From: Caulobacter sp. FWC26
GTDB lineage: Bacteria > Pseudomonadota > Alphaproteobacteria > Caulobacterales > Caulobacteraceae
Assembly (NCBI RefSeq): GCF_002742645.2
Contig: NZ_CP033875.1
Span: forward strand, 2,086,001-2,150,000
Direction of reading: 5' to 3'
Length of the DNA: 64,000 bases
Under the pieces are notes generated by a model. The model was given only the letters and a program-made list of their open reading frames with translations, had not been told where the DNA came from and ran no database searches. This document shows, one piece after another, positions 1 to 9,078 of this stretch. Both the position numbers and the translations under genes were made by a program. How positions within the stretch are numbered: the stretch's first letter is position 1; every line of letters starts with the position of its first letter.

Positions 1-6
1 GCGCAT
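1..6 (-). CDS. First codons of the next gene in the RND efflux operon (cut by window edge)
   Basis: Only an ATG and one more codon are inside the window. The ATG lies two bases past the TGA stop of the RND permease, and a GGAGG sequence sits in the permease's last codons at ribosome-binding distance, so a translationally coupled downstream gene is likely. In this class of efflux operon the third gene is usually an outer-membrane channel lipoprotein of the OprM/NodT type. That identity is inferred from operon habit, not seen. Confidence 0.4.
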
Positions 7-8
7 GA

Positions 9-3000
9 TCAGACCTCCGCCGCCGAGACGGATTTGCGATGTCCGGCCAAGCGCTCCGCCGCGCCGACGACCAAGACGAAGAAGACAGGAACCAGGACGA
101 TCGTCAGCAGGGTGCCGGTGATCATCCCGCCGAACACGCCGGTGCCGATGGCGTGCTGGGTCTCCGCGGCCGCGCCCGAGGCGATCACCAGGGGAACGAC
201 GCCTAAGGCGAAGGCCAAGCTCGTCATCAGGATGGGACGCAGGCGAAGCTTTGCGGCGTGGATGGCGGCTTCAGCGAGCCCCATGCCCTCGGCGCGTCGG
301 GCCTTGGCGAACTCAACGATCAGGATGGCGTTTTTCGCCGACAGGCCGATGATCGTGATCAGCCCGACCTTGAAGAAGACGTCGTTGGGCAGGCCGCGCA
401 GCAGGACGGCGGCCAAGGCGCCGATCAGACCGAGCGGGATGGCCAGCATCACCGACAATGGGATCGACCAGCTTTCGTAGAGCGCTGCCAGAACCAGGAA
501 CACGACCAGCATCGACAGGACGAGCAGGGCGGGGGCCTGGGCGCCGGCGAGCTTCTCCTGCAACGATTGCCCTGTCCACGCGACCGCGTAGCCCCGGGGG
601 AGCTGGGCCGCCAGTCGCTCCATCTCGGCCATGGCCTGACCGCTTGAGACGCCCGGCGCGGGTGATCCGGTGAGACGGACCGACGGATAGCCGTTGAAGC
701 GCGTCATCTGGGCGGGCGCCTTGGTCCAGACCGGCGTCACCACCTCGGACAGCGCGACCATTCCGCCGGACTCGTTGCGGACGTAGAGCTTCAGCACGTC
801 GCCGAGCTGCATCCGGAATGGCGCGTCCGCCTGGACGATCACCTGCTGTAGACGGCCGGCGTTGACGAAGTCGTTGACGTAGCTTGAGCCCAAAGCGGTC
901 GACAGCGTGTCGCCGATCGCCGCAAAGGAGACTCCCAGGGCCTGGGCTTTCTGTCGGTCGATATCCAGCCGCACCGTCGAACCCGGCGGAAGGCCGTCGG
1001 GATAGACGCCCGTCACCAGCTTGCTCTGGGCGGCGAGCTCGAGCAGCTGCGTCTGGGCCTTAAGAAGAGCCTCGGGCCCGCGGTTGGCGTGGTCCTGCAG
1101 CGCCAGGGTGAAGCCGGACGAACTCCCCAGTTCGTCAATGGATGGCGGCATCATTGACATGATCTCACCCTCGCGCTGGACCTTCATGGCCTCGGTCGCG
1201 GCCTTGACTTCGCTGGCGCTGGTCGCGCCATCGCGCTTTTTCCAGTCCTTGAGCATCGTGAAGACCAGAGCCGCGTTGGGACCTTGACCTGAGAAGCTGA
1301 AGCCGGTGACGGCCTGGGTCGTCTCGATCGCGGGCCTGGTGCGGGCGTAGTGCTCGAAGCGCGCGACGGCTTCGCTGGTGCGCTGGGCCGTCGCGTCGGC
1401 CGGCAGCTGGAAAGAGGTCAAGAAGTAGCCTTGGTCTTCCTCAGGCAGGAAGGCCGAGGGCAGCACCAGGAAGGCGCCCGCCGTGACGGCGACGACCACG
1501 CCGAAAGCGGCCATCGCGCGTCCGCTGCGGCGCACCACCTTGCCAAGCAGGCGCTCGTAGCCCTCGGTAAGGCGGTCGAAGCGTTGGTCGAACCACGCAA
1601 AGAAGCCCGTCTTGGGCGCGTGGCCGTCGATCGGCTTCAGCAAGCTCGCGCACAGGGCCGGAGTCAGTGACAAGGCCAGGAAGGCCGAAAACAGGATCGA
1701 GACGGCCATCGACAGCGTGAACTGACGATAGATCGCGCCGACCGAACCGTCGGCCAGGGCCATCGGGATGAACACGGCCGCGAGGACGGCGGTGATACCG
1801 ATGATCGCGCCGGTCATCTCCGACATCGCCTTGCGGGTGGCGTCCTTGGGCGAGAGACCTTCGGTCGCCATGATCCGCTCGACCGCCTCGACCACGACGA
1901 TGGCGTCATCGACGATGATGCCGATCGCCAGCACCATGCCGAACATGGTCAGCACGTTGATCGAAAAGCCAGCCGCCAGCATCACCGTGAACGTTCCCAG
2001 CAGGGCGATCGGTGCGACGATGGCGGGGATCAGCGTGTAGCGGACCTTCTGCAGGAACAGGAACATCACCAGGAACACCAGCGCCATGGCCTCGGCCAGG
2101 GTCTGGACGACCTTCTCGATCGACACGCGAACGAACGGCGCTGTGTTGAAGGGGATGGCCAGCTGCATGCCGGGCGGCGCGGACTTTTGCAGCTCGTCGA
2201 GCCGGGCCTGGATCGCCGCGGCGGTCCGGACGGCATTGCCGCCGGGCGATAGCTGGACGCCCAGCGCCGTCGCCGGCTGACCATTCTCACGGGTGGCGAA
2301 GCTAAAATTGGCTGAGTTCAGCTCGATGCGCGCCACATCGCCCAGCGTGACGCGCGCGCCCGAGGTATTGGCGCGCAGCACGATGGCCTTGAACTGCTCG
2401 ATGGTCTGCAATTGGCCGTCGGCGGTCAGCGGGATCGTCACACGCTGGTCCTTGACCGTTGGTTCGCCGCCCAGGGCGCCAGGCGCCAGCTGCTGGTTCT
2501 GAGCCGCGATCGCCGCCGTGACGTCGCTCAGCGCCAGATTGAAGCCCGTGAGCTTGTGCGGGTCGATCCAGATCCGCATGGCGCGCTCAGAGCCGAACAT
2601 CTGCACGCGGCCGACGCCCGGGACACGCTTCAGTTCATCGGCGATGTTGCGGACCATGTAGTCGCTGAGCGCGACCTCGTCGTCGCGCCCGTCGACGCTG
2701 CGCAGGCTGACCATCATCAGGAAGTTGGACGCGGCGCTTTCGACGCTGACGCCAGTCTGGCGCACGGTCTGAGGCAAGCGCGGCTCGATCGTCTTCAGGC
2801 GGTTCTGGACGTCGACCTGGGCTAGCTCCGGGTTCGTGCCGGGCTTGAAGGTGGCTGTGATCGAGGCCGAGCCAGAGGTGTCGGTCGTGGACTCGAAATA
2901 GAGCAGGTTCTTGACGCTGGAGAGCTCGCGCTCGATCAGGCCGACGACCGAGTCGTTCATGGCCTGGGGCGTGGCGCCGGGATAGCTGGCGTAGATGCTG

Positions 3001-3128
3001 ACCGTTGGCGGCGCCACGACGGGGTAGCGCGCCACGGGCAGGCGAGGGATCGCCAACAGGCCGGCCAGGATGATCGCGATAGCGATAACCCAGGCGAAGA
3101 TCGGGCGCTCGACGAAAAACTTCGGCAT
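9..3128 (-). CDS. RND efflux permease, HAE1 (AcrB/MexB/AdeB) family
   Basis: Inner-membrane proton antiporter that exports hydrophobic or amphiphilic drugs through a tripartite pump. The 1039-residue length and N-terminus MPKFFVERPIFAWV are typical of the HAE1 family. The TM4 segment contains VDDAIVVVE, whose two Asp residues match the proton-relay pair of AcrB, and GLSAKNAILIVEF carries the TM10 Lys. Large periplasmic loops separate two repeats of six helices. The start is set at the ATG giving this N-terminus; 19 extra in-frame codons upstream overlap the adaptor gene and look non-coding. The gene follows the adaptor by four bases, so the two are cotranscribed. Substrate range cannot be read from sequence. 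The closest named relative may be AdeB, given the AdeRS-like pair next door. Confidence 0.93.
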   Translation of the reverse strand: MPKFFVERPIFAWVIAIAIILAGLLAIPRLPVARYPVVAPPTVSIYASYPGATPQAMNDSVVGLIERELSSVKNLLYFESTTDTSGSASITATFKPGTNPELAQVDVQNRLKTIEPRLPQTVRQTGVSVESAASNFLMMVSLRSVDGRDDEVALSDYMVRNIADELKRVPGVGRVQMFGSERAMRIWIDPHKLTGFNLALSDVTAAIAAQNQQLAPGALGGEPTVKDQRVTIPLTADGQLQTIEQFKAIVLRANTSGARVTLGDVARIELNSANFSFATRENGQPATALGVQLSPGGNAVRTAAAIQARLDELQKSAPPGMQLAIPFNTAPFVRVSIEKVVQTLAEAMALVFLVMFLFLQKVRYTLIPAIVAPIALLGTFTVMLAAGFSINVLTMFGMVLAIGIIVDDAIVVVEAVERIMATEGLSPKDATRKAMSEMTGAIIGITAVLAAVFIPMALADGSVGAIYRQFTLSMAVSILFSAFLALSLTPALCASLLKPIDGHAPKTGFFAWFDQRFDRLTEGYERLLGKVVRRSGRAMAAFGVVVAVTAGAFLVLPSAFLPEEDQGYFLTSFQLPADATAQRTSEAVARFEHYARTRPAIETTQAVTGFSFSGQGPNAALVFTMLKDWKKRDGATSASEVKAATEAMKVQREGEIMSMMPPSIDELGSSSGFTLALQDHANRGPEALLKAQTQLLELAAQSKLVTGVYPDGLPPGSTVRLDIDRQKAQALGVSFAAIGDTLSTALGSSYVNDFVNAGRLQQVIVQADAPFRMQLGDVLKLYVRNESGGMVALSEVVTPVWTKAPAQMTRFNGYPSVRLTGSPAPGVSSGQAMAEMERLAAQLPRGYAVAWTGQSLQEKLAGAQAPALLVLSMLVVFLVLAALYESWSIPLSVMLAIPLGLIGALAAVLLRGLPNDVFFKVGLITIIGLSAKNAILIVEFAKARRAEGMGLAEAAIHAAKLRLRPILMTSLAFALGVVPLVIASGAAAETQHAIGTGVFGGMITGTLLTIVLVPVFFVLVVGAAERLAGHRKSVSAAEV

Positions 3129-3132
3129 GGGG

Positions 3133-4254
3133 CTAGCGCGCTCCCATCCGGAACGGGACGGTCTTGACTCGGGTCCCGGCCGCAACGCGGTCCTGCCCTT
3201 CGACGATGACGCGCTCGCCGGCCTTCAGGCCTTGGGTCACGACATAGCGGCCGTCCACCACGTCCCCGACTTCGACGGGGCGGGTCTCGACGACGCCCTT
3301 GGCGTTCACCAGGCTGACGAGCGGCTTGCCGCCGCTGTCGCGGAGCACCGCCTGTTGCGGCGTCAGGACCGCGCCCTGGATCGGCGCGCGTGGCAGACGG
3401 GCGCGGACGAACATGCCCGGCAGAAGCGTGCGATCAGGATTGTCGATCTGAACCCGCGCGATGGCGTCGCCGGTCGCTGGATCCACCGTGACGCCAGAGA
3501 ACAAGAGCTTGCCTTTGCGCGGGTAGGCCACGCCGGAGGGGGACAGGATCTCGACGTCGTGGCCCGCGCCGCCGCCCGCCAGGGCGCGCAGCGCTTCTAG
3601 GCGCGCGGAGGGTTGTCGGACATCGACATAGACCCGGTCGATCTGTTGGACGGTGGCCATGGGACCCGCGCCACCAACGGCGACGAGGGCGCCTTCCGTA
3701 ACCAGCGCCTCGCCAATTCGCCCGGAAATCGGGGCTCTCACGGTCGCGAAGCTGAGCTCGACGCCGCGGCGGCGGAGGGTCGCGCGCGCCTCGGCCAGGT
3801 CTGCCTCCGCCTGAGCCTTGGCCGACACCGCGTCATCATAGCTCTGACGACTGATTGCGTCGGCCTCGACCAATGGCGCCAAGCGCGAGACCTGGGCCTT
3901 GGCGCGGTCGGCGACCGCGATCGCGCGCAAGAGCGCGGCTTGCGCGCCGGCCGCTTCGGCTTGGTAGGCGGCGGGATCGATCTGGAACAGGGGCTGGCCT
4001 GCTTGGACCTCGCCGCCCTGCGTGAAGTACCGCCGGGTCACCACGCCCGAGACCTGCGGACGGATCTCGGCGGTTCGGAAGGCCACGACGCGAGCGGGCA
4101 GGTCGTCCATCGGCGCGACCGTCGCGAGCTCGGCGACCGCCACGGCCACTTCTGGCGGCGATGGGGCGGAGGCCACTTGCGTCTGGCCACAAGCGGCGAG
4201 CGAAGCGGCGCTCAGCAACAGCGCTGCGACGATCCGGGGGCGATGGCGGTCCAT
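3133..4254 (-). CDS. RND periplasmic adaptor (membrane fusion protein) lipoprotein
   Basis: Adaptor linking the RND permease to an outer-membrane channel. The chosen ATG gives MDRHRPRIVAALLLSAASLAAC, a signal peptide ending in a lipobox with Cys near residue 21, so the mature protein should be lipid-anchored. It is 373 residues, a usual length. The order is beta-barrel and lipoyl half-motif (around residues 60-95), a helical hairpin rich in Ala and Gln (around 95-160), the second lipoyl half, and a C-terminal membrane-proximal domain. It is first in the minus-strand operon and diverges from the response-regulator gene at 4420. Thirteen in-frame codons upstream were rejected because they would bury the lipoprotein signal. 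Confidence 0.93.
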   Translation of the reverse strand: MDRHRPRIVAALLLSAASLAACGQTQVASAPSPPEVAVAVAELATVAPMDDLPARVVAFRTAEIRPQVSGVVTRRYFTQGGEVQAGQPLFQIDPAAYQAEAAGAQAALLRAIAVADRAKAQVSRLAPLVEADAISRQSYDDAVSAKAQAEADLAEARATLRRRGVELSFATVRAPISGRIGEALVTEGALVAVGGAGPMATVQQIDRVYVDVRQPSARLEALRALAGGGAGHDVEILSPSGVAYPRKGKLLFSGVTVDPATGDAIARVQIDNPDRTLLPGMFVRARLPRAPIQGAVLTPQQAVLRDSGGKPLVSLVNAKGVVETRPVEVGDVVDGRYVVTQGLKAGERVIVEGQDRVAAGTRVKTVPFRMGAR

Positions 4255-4321
4255 GAAACAAGGGCTCCCAAGCCCCGCCTTCCGGGGCGCCACAGCCTAT
4301 GCCCGAGCCCGGTTGCGCGAC

Positions 4322-4350
4322 TGTGGAGCCAATGTTGCGAGTTTGTGGAG
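4322..4350. promoter_or_regulatory. Three 11-bp-phased repeats, candidate AdeR-like binding site
   Basis: The 165-bp gap between the divergent efflux operon and the two-component genes holds TGTGGAG at 4322-4328, a degenerate TGTTGCG at 4333-4339 and TGTGGAG at 4344-4350, spaced exactly 11 bp apart. OmpR-family regulators bind direct repeats with about one helical turn between half-sites. From memory, the AdeR site of Acinetobacter also contains a repeated GTGTGGAG-like element. The role here is inferred. Confidence 0.5.
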
Positions 4351-4419
4351 GGTCCTGGCGCAGACCGCAGAAGGGTGTTTAGTGCCATGATTAGCGCCCG
4401 AGCTAGCCTGTGAGACCCT

Positions 4420-5109
4420 ATGAACGCGCTGGTTCTGATCGTTGAAGACGAACGCGAGATCGCGGAAATCCTCGTCGGCTATCTGGAGCGCGAAGGGTTC
4501 AGGACTGTCACGGCCCGTGATGGCCAGACGGCGGTCGAGCTGCATCAGGCGCTGCGGCCTGACATCGTCCTGCTCGACGTCGGGCTGCCCAGGCTGGACG
4601 GGTGGGAGGTCCTGGCTCAGCTGCGCCGGCGTGGCGCGACGCCCGTGATCATGTTGACAGCCCTGGACCAGGATCTGGACAAGCTGCAGGCGCTGCGGAT
4701 TGGCGCCGACGACTATGTCGTCAAGCCCTTCAATCCGCTTGAGGTCGCCGCCCGCGCCAAGGCCGTGCTGCGCCGCGCGTCAGGCCGGGACGCCGCCTCG
4801 GTGGCGCGAGCCGGACCGCTTGACGTCGATCCCGTCAATCACACCGCGACGGTGAACGCGCCCGACGGCCCGCGGCGGCTGACCCTGACCCTGACCGAGT
4901 TCCGCTTATTGCTGCACATGGCCCAGGCGCCGATGCGTCTCTATACGCGCGCCGAGTTGCTGGACGCCTGCCTGTCGGGCGGAGACGCTCTGGAGCGGAC
5001 CGTCGACAGCCATCTTAGCAAACTGCGCAAGAAGCTCGAAGCCGCCGGAGCGCCGGGCATGCTCGGCAATGTCCGAGGTCTCGGCTATCGCCTGCTGGGG
5101 GACCAATGA
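4420..5109 (+). CDS. OmpR-family response regulator, AdeR-like
   Basis: DNA-binding response regulator of 229 residues. The receiver domain covers about residues 4-115, with the acidic pair E9-D10, phospho-acceptor D53 and the conserved Lys in DYVVKPFNP. A winged-helix OmpR/PhoB domain follows at about 130-226. The stretch TPVIMLTALDQDLDKLQALR closely resembles my recollection of AdeR of Acinetobacter baumannii, more than BaeR or CpxR. It is transcribed away from an RND adaptor-permease operon and overlaps the sensor-kinase gene by four bases (ATGA). It probably controls the pump, possibly through the phased repeats upstream. The resemblance is from memory and was not aligned. Confidence 0.9.
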   Translation: MNALVLIVEDEREIAEILVGYLEREGFRTVTARDGQTAVELHQALRPDIVLLDVGLPRLDGWEVLAQLRRRGATPVIMLTALDQDLDKLQALRIGADDYVVKPFNPLEVAARAKAVLRRASGRDAASVARAGPLDVDPVNHTATVNAPDGPRRLTLTLTEFRLLLHMAQAPMRLYTRAELLDACLSGGDALERTVDSHLSKLRKKLEAAGAPGMLGNVRGLGYRLLGDQ

Positions 5110-6170
5110 AAGCACAGAGCCTTTCGCAGCGCCTGAACCTTGCTGTCGTCGGCATCACCCTGGCGACCTTGATCCTCAGTCTGATTTTTATAGCCTTCGC
5201 CTACGGGCTCCTTTTCCAGTTCGCCCCAAAGCTGGTGTCGGCCGAGGACGCGATCCTGCCGGCGCCCGTGGAATGGGGGATGTACTCAGTCTGCATCGTG
5301 CTGGGCAGCATCGCGGCCAGCGTGGTGGCGACGCGGGTCGCGCGAAGGATGGTCGAGCCGCTCGAGGCCTTGGCCGAGGCCGCTCGCAAGATCTCCGGAG
5401 GGGACCTGGCGGCGCGGGCGAACTTGACCGCTCGGGCCCCGACCGAAGCCAGTCAGATGATCGCCGACTTCAACGCCATGGCCGATCGGCTTGAGAAAGC
5501 CGTCGATGACATCGTCACCTGGAACAGCCTGATCGCCCACGAATTGCGGACCCCGGTCACGATCCTCAAGGGACGGCTTCAGGGGCTCGCCGAGGGGGTC
5601 TTTCGGCCCGAGCCGGCGCTTCTGCTATCCCTTCATCAACAGGCGGACGCACTGGCGCGTCTTGTCGAGGACCTGCGAGTTGTCAGCCTACTCGACAGCG
5701 GCCGCCTGCAACTGCGGCCTGTCGAGATCGATCTGGCCTCCGAGATCGAGGGACTTGCCCGTCTGGTCGAGCGCGACCTCGACAAGGCTGGCTTTGGCCT
5801 GCGCATGGCCCTCACCAGCGATCGCTGCGTCGCCGATCCAGTCCGCTTGCGGCAAGCGGTGCTGGCTCTCGTCGACAACGCGCTGAAGTATGCCGAACCC
5901 TGCGTCCTGGAAATCGCCACGCGCGTCGATGACGCGGATGTCGCCATCAGCGTCATTGATGCGGGGCCTGGCATGCCGGAGAGCCTCACCGCTCGAGCTT
6001 TCGAGCCGTTCCGACGCGGAGACGACGTCGACATGAAGTCTGGGTCGGGCCTGGGCCTCGCCGTTGTGCGCGGCATCGCCGAGGCTCATGGCGGGCACGT
6101 AAGCTATGAGCGCCGCGATGGCCGTTCGGCTTTCACGATCACGCTGCCGAGGAAACCTTCACCAAGATGA
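5106..6170 (+). CDS. Sensor histidine kinase, AdeS-like
   Basis: Membrane sensor kinase of 354 residues. Two transmembrane segments (about 13-38 and 58-78) enclose a very short periplasmic loop of about 20 residues. A HAMP linker follows (about 79-132), then HisKA with His145 in the motif AHELRTPVTILKGRLQG, then a GHKL ATPase with the N-box DNALKYAEP and glycine boxes DAGPGMP and GSGLGLAVV. The H-box neighbourhood, including AEGVFRPEPALL, resembles AdeS. The short sensory loop suggests that the signal is read in the membrane or through the HAMP domain rather than by a large ligand domain. It starts inside the stop codon of the response-regulator gene, so the two are coupled. Confidence 0.9.
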   Translation: MKAQSLSQRLNLAVVGITLATLILSLIFIAFAYGLLFQFAPKLVSAEDAILPAPVEWGMYSVCIVLGSIAASVVATRVARRMVEPLEALAEAARKISGGDLAARANLTARAPTEASQMIADFNAMADRLEKAVDDIVTWNSLIAHELRTPVTILKGRLQGLAEGVFRPEPALLLSLHQQADALARLVEDLRVVSLLDSGRLQLRPVEIDLASEIEGLARLVERDLDKAGFGLRMALTSDRCVADPVRLRQAVLALVDNALKYAEPCVLEIATRVDDADVAISVIDAGPGMPESLTARAFEPFRRGDDVDMKSGSGLGLAVVRGIAEAHGGHVSYERRDGRSAFTITLPRKPSPR

Positions 6171-6215
6171 TCGAAAATCGGTTTTGGATTGAATGATGGG
6201 GCGTGAGCGGCGCGT

Positions 6216-7112
6216 CTATCGCGCCTGTTCGCTGAAGAAGCGCCGCGCTTCCTCCAGAAAGGCTGCGGCTAAGCGGTTCATCGGCGCCAGGGCTGAGGTC
6301 ATGAACGCATATTCGTGCAGGATCTGAGGCCGGAAGACGCGGATCGCGACGCCGGGACGTGCGAAGTTGTCGGCCAGCAGGGCATTGACGACCGCCACGC
6401 CGAGACCGCCAGCGGCCAAGGCGCATGCGGAGCCGACCGTATGCGTCTCGACGCGGACCTCTGGGCGGACGCCGCGCTCGCGGAAAGCGTCATCGATCTG
6501 TCGCCGCGTCCACGTGCCGGCGCCGAGCAGCACCAAGGGCTCGCCGCGCAGCAGTTCAGGCGTAAGAACCTCGTGCGCGGCGAGCGGATGAGCATCGGGC
6601 AGGACGCAGACCGTTTCGCTGGTCGAAAGCGTGACCGTGGAAATGTCACTGCGCTCAAGCGGCAGCTTCACGAAACCGCAGTCCACCGTGCGATTGGCCA
6701 CCATCGCCCGAGCAGTCTCGGTGCTGCGCGACTCGATGGCGATCCGGACCTTCGGAAACTTGGCCATGAAGCGCGGCAGGATTGTCGACAGCACGCTCTC
6801 GGATAGGCTTGGCGGGGCTACGATCTTCAGAAGGCCCGTGTTGAAGGCGGCGATATCGCGGGCCAGGGCGTCGACCCGCTCCAGGCCGCCGAAGGCCAAG
6901 TCGATCTCGTCATAGATGATCAGGGCCTCGGGCGTGGGGCTAAGTCGACCGCGTTCGCGATAGAAGAGCTCGAAGCCGACCTCTTGCTCCAACTGTGCGA
7001 TCAGCCGACTGACTGCGGGCTGTGTCAGGCCCATGCGGCCAGCGGCGGCCGTGGCCGAACCGCTCAGCATGGTCTCCCGAAAAGCTTCCAGGCTCCGCAG
7101 GTTCAGCTTCAT
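6216..7112 (-). CDS. LysR-family transcriptional regulator
   Basis: A 298-residue regulator with an N-terminal winged helix-turn-helix (about 1-60; GRMGLTQPAVSRLIAQLEQE is the recognition region) and a periplasmic-binding-like effector domain (about 90-295). The start MKLNLRSLEAFRETML matches the family; 34 further in-frame codons upstream overlap the hydrolase gene and were discarded. The gene lies 13 bases downstream of the CocE-type hydrolase on the same strand, so it probably ends the receptor-hydrolase operon rather than being divergent as is common for LysR genes. A T-N11-A dyad upstream of the receptor (12092-12110) is a candidate target. Effector unknown. Confidence 0.9.
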   Translation of the reverse strand: MKLNLRSLEAFRETMLSGSATAAAGRMGLTQPAVSRLIAQLEQEVGFELFYRERGRLSPTPEALIIYDEIDLAFGGLERVDALARDIAAFNTGLLKIVAPPSLSESVLSTILPRFMAKFPKVRIAIESRSTETARAMVANRTVDCGFVKLPLERSDISTVTLSTSETVCVLPDAHPLAAHEVLTPELLRGEPLVLLGAGTWTRRQIDDAFRERGVRPEVRVETHTVGSACALAAGGLGVAVVNALLADNFARPGVAIRVFRPQILHEYAFMTSALAPMNRLAAAFLEEARRFFSEQAR

Positions 7113-7125
7113 TCGGGCTCTCGGA

Positions 7126-9027
7126 CTAGCGCTTGATGATCGGCAGAAGCAGGCGTGATGGCCGCCGCGCATCCATATAGACCCGATTTCGCGCGCGCCG
7201 AGGCGTAAAGCCATACCCCTCGGGTTCGTCCGTGTTTGGATTGACGTCGAAGTGCGGGAAGTTGCTCGACGCCACGTCCAACCGGATGCGGTGGCCTCTG
7301 ACGAACCGGTTGGCCGTGGGGAAGGCTTGGACCTCGATGAAGTAGATTTCGCCGGGGGTCATCCAGGTCTCGCGGTCGAAGCCCTCGCGGTAGCGTGCGC
7401 GCAGGATGCCGTGAGACAAGTTCATGGCGAAGCCTTCAGGATAGTCCTCGGACGGCGGATGGACATCGATCAGCTTGATCGTAAAGTCGGTGTCGACGCA
7501 GTCGGAACTGACAAAGAGACGTGCGCAGATCGGGCCGATCACTTCGATATCGGACTCCAGCGGCGGTGTTTCGAAGACCAGCACGTCTTCACGATCCCGC
7601 AGCGCTTGATACGGGGGTTTGCAGCCAAAGATGTGTTTCGCCTCGCGCTGGTCGTAGGCGCCGGGCTCCATCAGCGGCGCACCCGAAGCGATCGCGCCGC
7701 CGATCGTGGGGACAGGGTTTAGCGGGTCATGCACGTACTCGCGGAAGGCTTCCTCCGTCGCCTGCGGCCCAGTTGTCAGGGCGCCTGCGGTGGAGAGGAA
7801 ATAGTCCGTCAGCGATGCGTCTATTGGCGGCCATGAGGTCTCGCTGCGCCAATGCCCGCCATGGTCCAGCCGCCCCTCAGGCGTCTTACGTCCGGATCCT
7901 CCGCCCATGACGAACAAACTCACAGGCGGTAGCGGGTCTTTGGCGCCGTCGCGCGGCTTCAGCCAGGCGTCGAACCAAGCGAGTCTCAAGGCGACGTAGT
8001 TCTCGGCCAAGGCCCCGTCCAGAGTCGCTTCGGCGCCGAAGTCGACATCTCCGGCGTGGGTGACCGAGCGTTGGCCGTGGGTCCAGGGTCCCAGGATCAG
8101 CTTCACCGGTGAATGTTTACGGGCTGCCAGGCTGGCGAAGTTCTCCGTCGCGGTGACGGAGTAGGGATCGTACCAGCTGCTCATGTGCACCATCGGCACG
8201 TCTGCGTAGCTGTCATAGCCACCGCGGGCGTAGATGCCGTTCTGGGTCCAGTAGGGGCCGAACAGGCCGTTGCGCCACTGTTCAAGCAGATACTTCTCGT
8301 ACTCCGGTGCGGCGCTGAGAGGCGAGTGACCCTCGGACCAGGGCATCTGCTTGAACCACGCCTTCAGGTCCTGCGCCTCCAGCGCGGCGAGGCGGGCGGG
8401 ATTGCGCTGAGTTTCCGGACTGAGCAGCGCGTGCTTGTACGCCCAGGTGGCCTGCTTCAACTCGAAGGCGCCGCCCTGGCGAATACCGGAGTGATAGGCG
8501 CTGGAGAATCCGCCGGAATCCAGGAACATGGCGGCCAGGGCCGGGGGCGCAAGGCAAGCCGCAGCGCTTTGGACATGGGCGCTGTACGACAGGCCGTAGG
8601 TCGCCACCCGACCGTCGCACCAGGGTTGATCGGCGAGCCAGGCGATCGTGTCGTAACCGTCTGGACCTTCGCTCAGATATTTCTCGAACACCCCTTCGGA
8701 GGCGTAGCGGCCTCGGCAGTCCTGGATGGCGACGACGTAGCCGCCTCGGACGAACGCCACCGCCAGTTCGGGTTTCGATTTGGGGATCGGATCGATGCGC
8801 GTTCGGTCACCGTGGTTCGTACCCAACTTGTCGTAAGGGGTGCGCTCAAGCAGCACGGGCAACGGCGTTGCGATCGGCGCGCCCGCGACGGCGGGGCGAT
8901 AGATGTCCATGGCCAGTCGAACGCCGTCGCGCATGGTCACCATGACGTCGCGCGTCACGTGCACGTCGGCGGGGGGCGCGAAGGTGTGGCCGACGTCAGG
9001 CGGGTCGATCAGATGGGCGGGGTTCAA
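7126..9027 (-). CDS. CocE/NonD-family (S15-like) alpha/beta hydrolase
   Basis: Hydrolase of about 633 residues related to cocaine esterase, alpha-amino-acid ester hydrolases and glutaryl acylases. The N-terminal part has MVTMRDGVRLAMDIYRP, the nucleophile elbow reads YGLSYSAH, the acid residue lies in SSWYDPY and the His in GPWTHGQ. A jelly-roll C-terminal domain follows from about residue 380. The elbow has Ser where the family usually has a second Gly (G-x-S-Y-G), which is odd. The start is uncertain. TTG at 9027 is preceded by GAGGA at six bases and is chosen; TTG at 9072 and an internal ATG at 8943 are alternatives. No signal peptide is visible, so it is probably cytoplasmic. Substrate likely an ester or amide imported by the neighbouring receptor and AbgT protein. 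Confidence 0.85.
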   Translation of the reverse strand: MNPAHLIDPPDVGHTFAPPADVHVTRDVMVTMRDGVRLAMDIYRPAVAGAPIATPLPVLLERTPYDKLGTNHGDRTRIDPIPKSKPELAVAFVRGGYVVAIQDCRGRYASEGVFEKYLSEGPDGYDTIAWLADQPWCDGRVATYGLSYSAHVQSAAACLAPPALAAMFLDSGGFSSAYHSGIRQGGAFELKQATWAYKHALLSPETQRNPARLAALEAQDLKAWFKQMPWSEGHSPLSAAPEYEKYLLEQWRNGLFGPYWTQNGIYARGGYDSYADVPMVHMSSWYDPYSVTATENFASLAARKHSPVKLILGPWTHGQRSVTHAGDVDFGAEATLDGALAENYVALRLAWFDAWLKPRDGAKDPLPPVSLFVMGGGSGRKTPEGRLDHGGHWRSETSWPPIDASLTDYFLSTAGALTTGPQATEEAFREYVHDPLNPVPTIGGAIASGAPLMEPGAYDQREAKHIFGCKPPYQALRDREDVLVFETPPLESDIEVIGPICARLFVSSDCVDTDFTIKLIDVHPPSEDYPEGFAMNLSHGILRARYREGFDRETWMTPGEIYFIEVQAFPTANRFVRGHRIRLDVASSNFPHFDVNPNTDEPEGYGFTPRRARNRVYMDARRPSRLLLPIIKR

Positions 9028-9078
9028 AACCGGTCCTCGGCGTCGGACGGCGACCCGGAGGCCGCCGTCCAATCCAGT

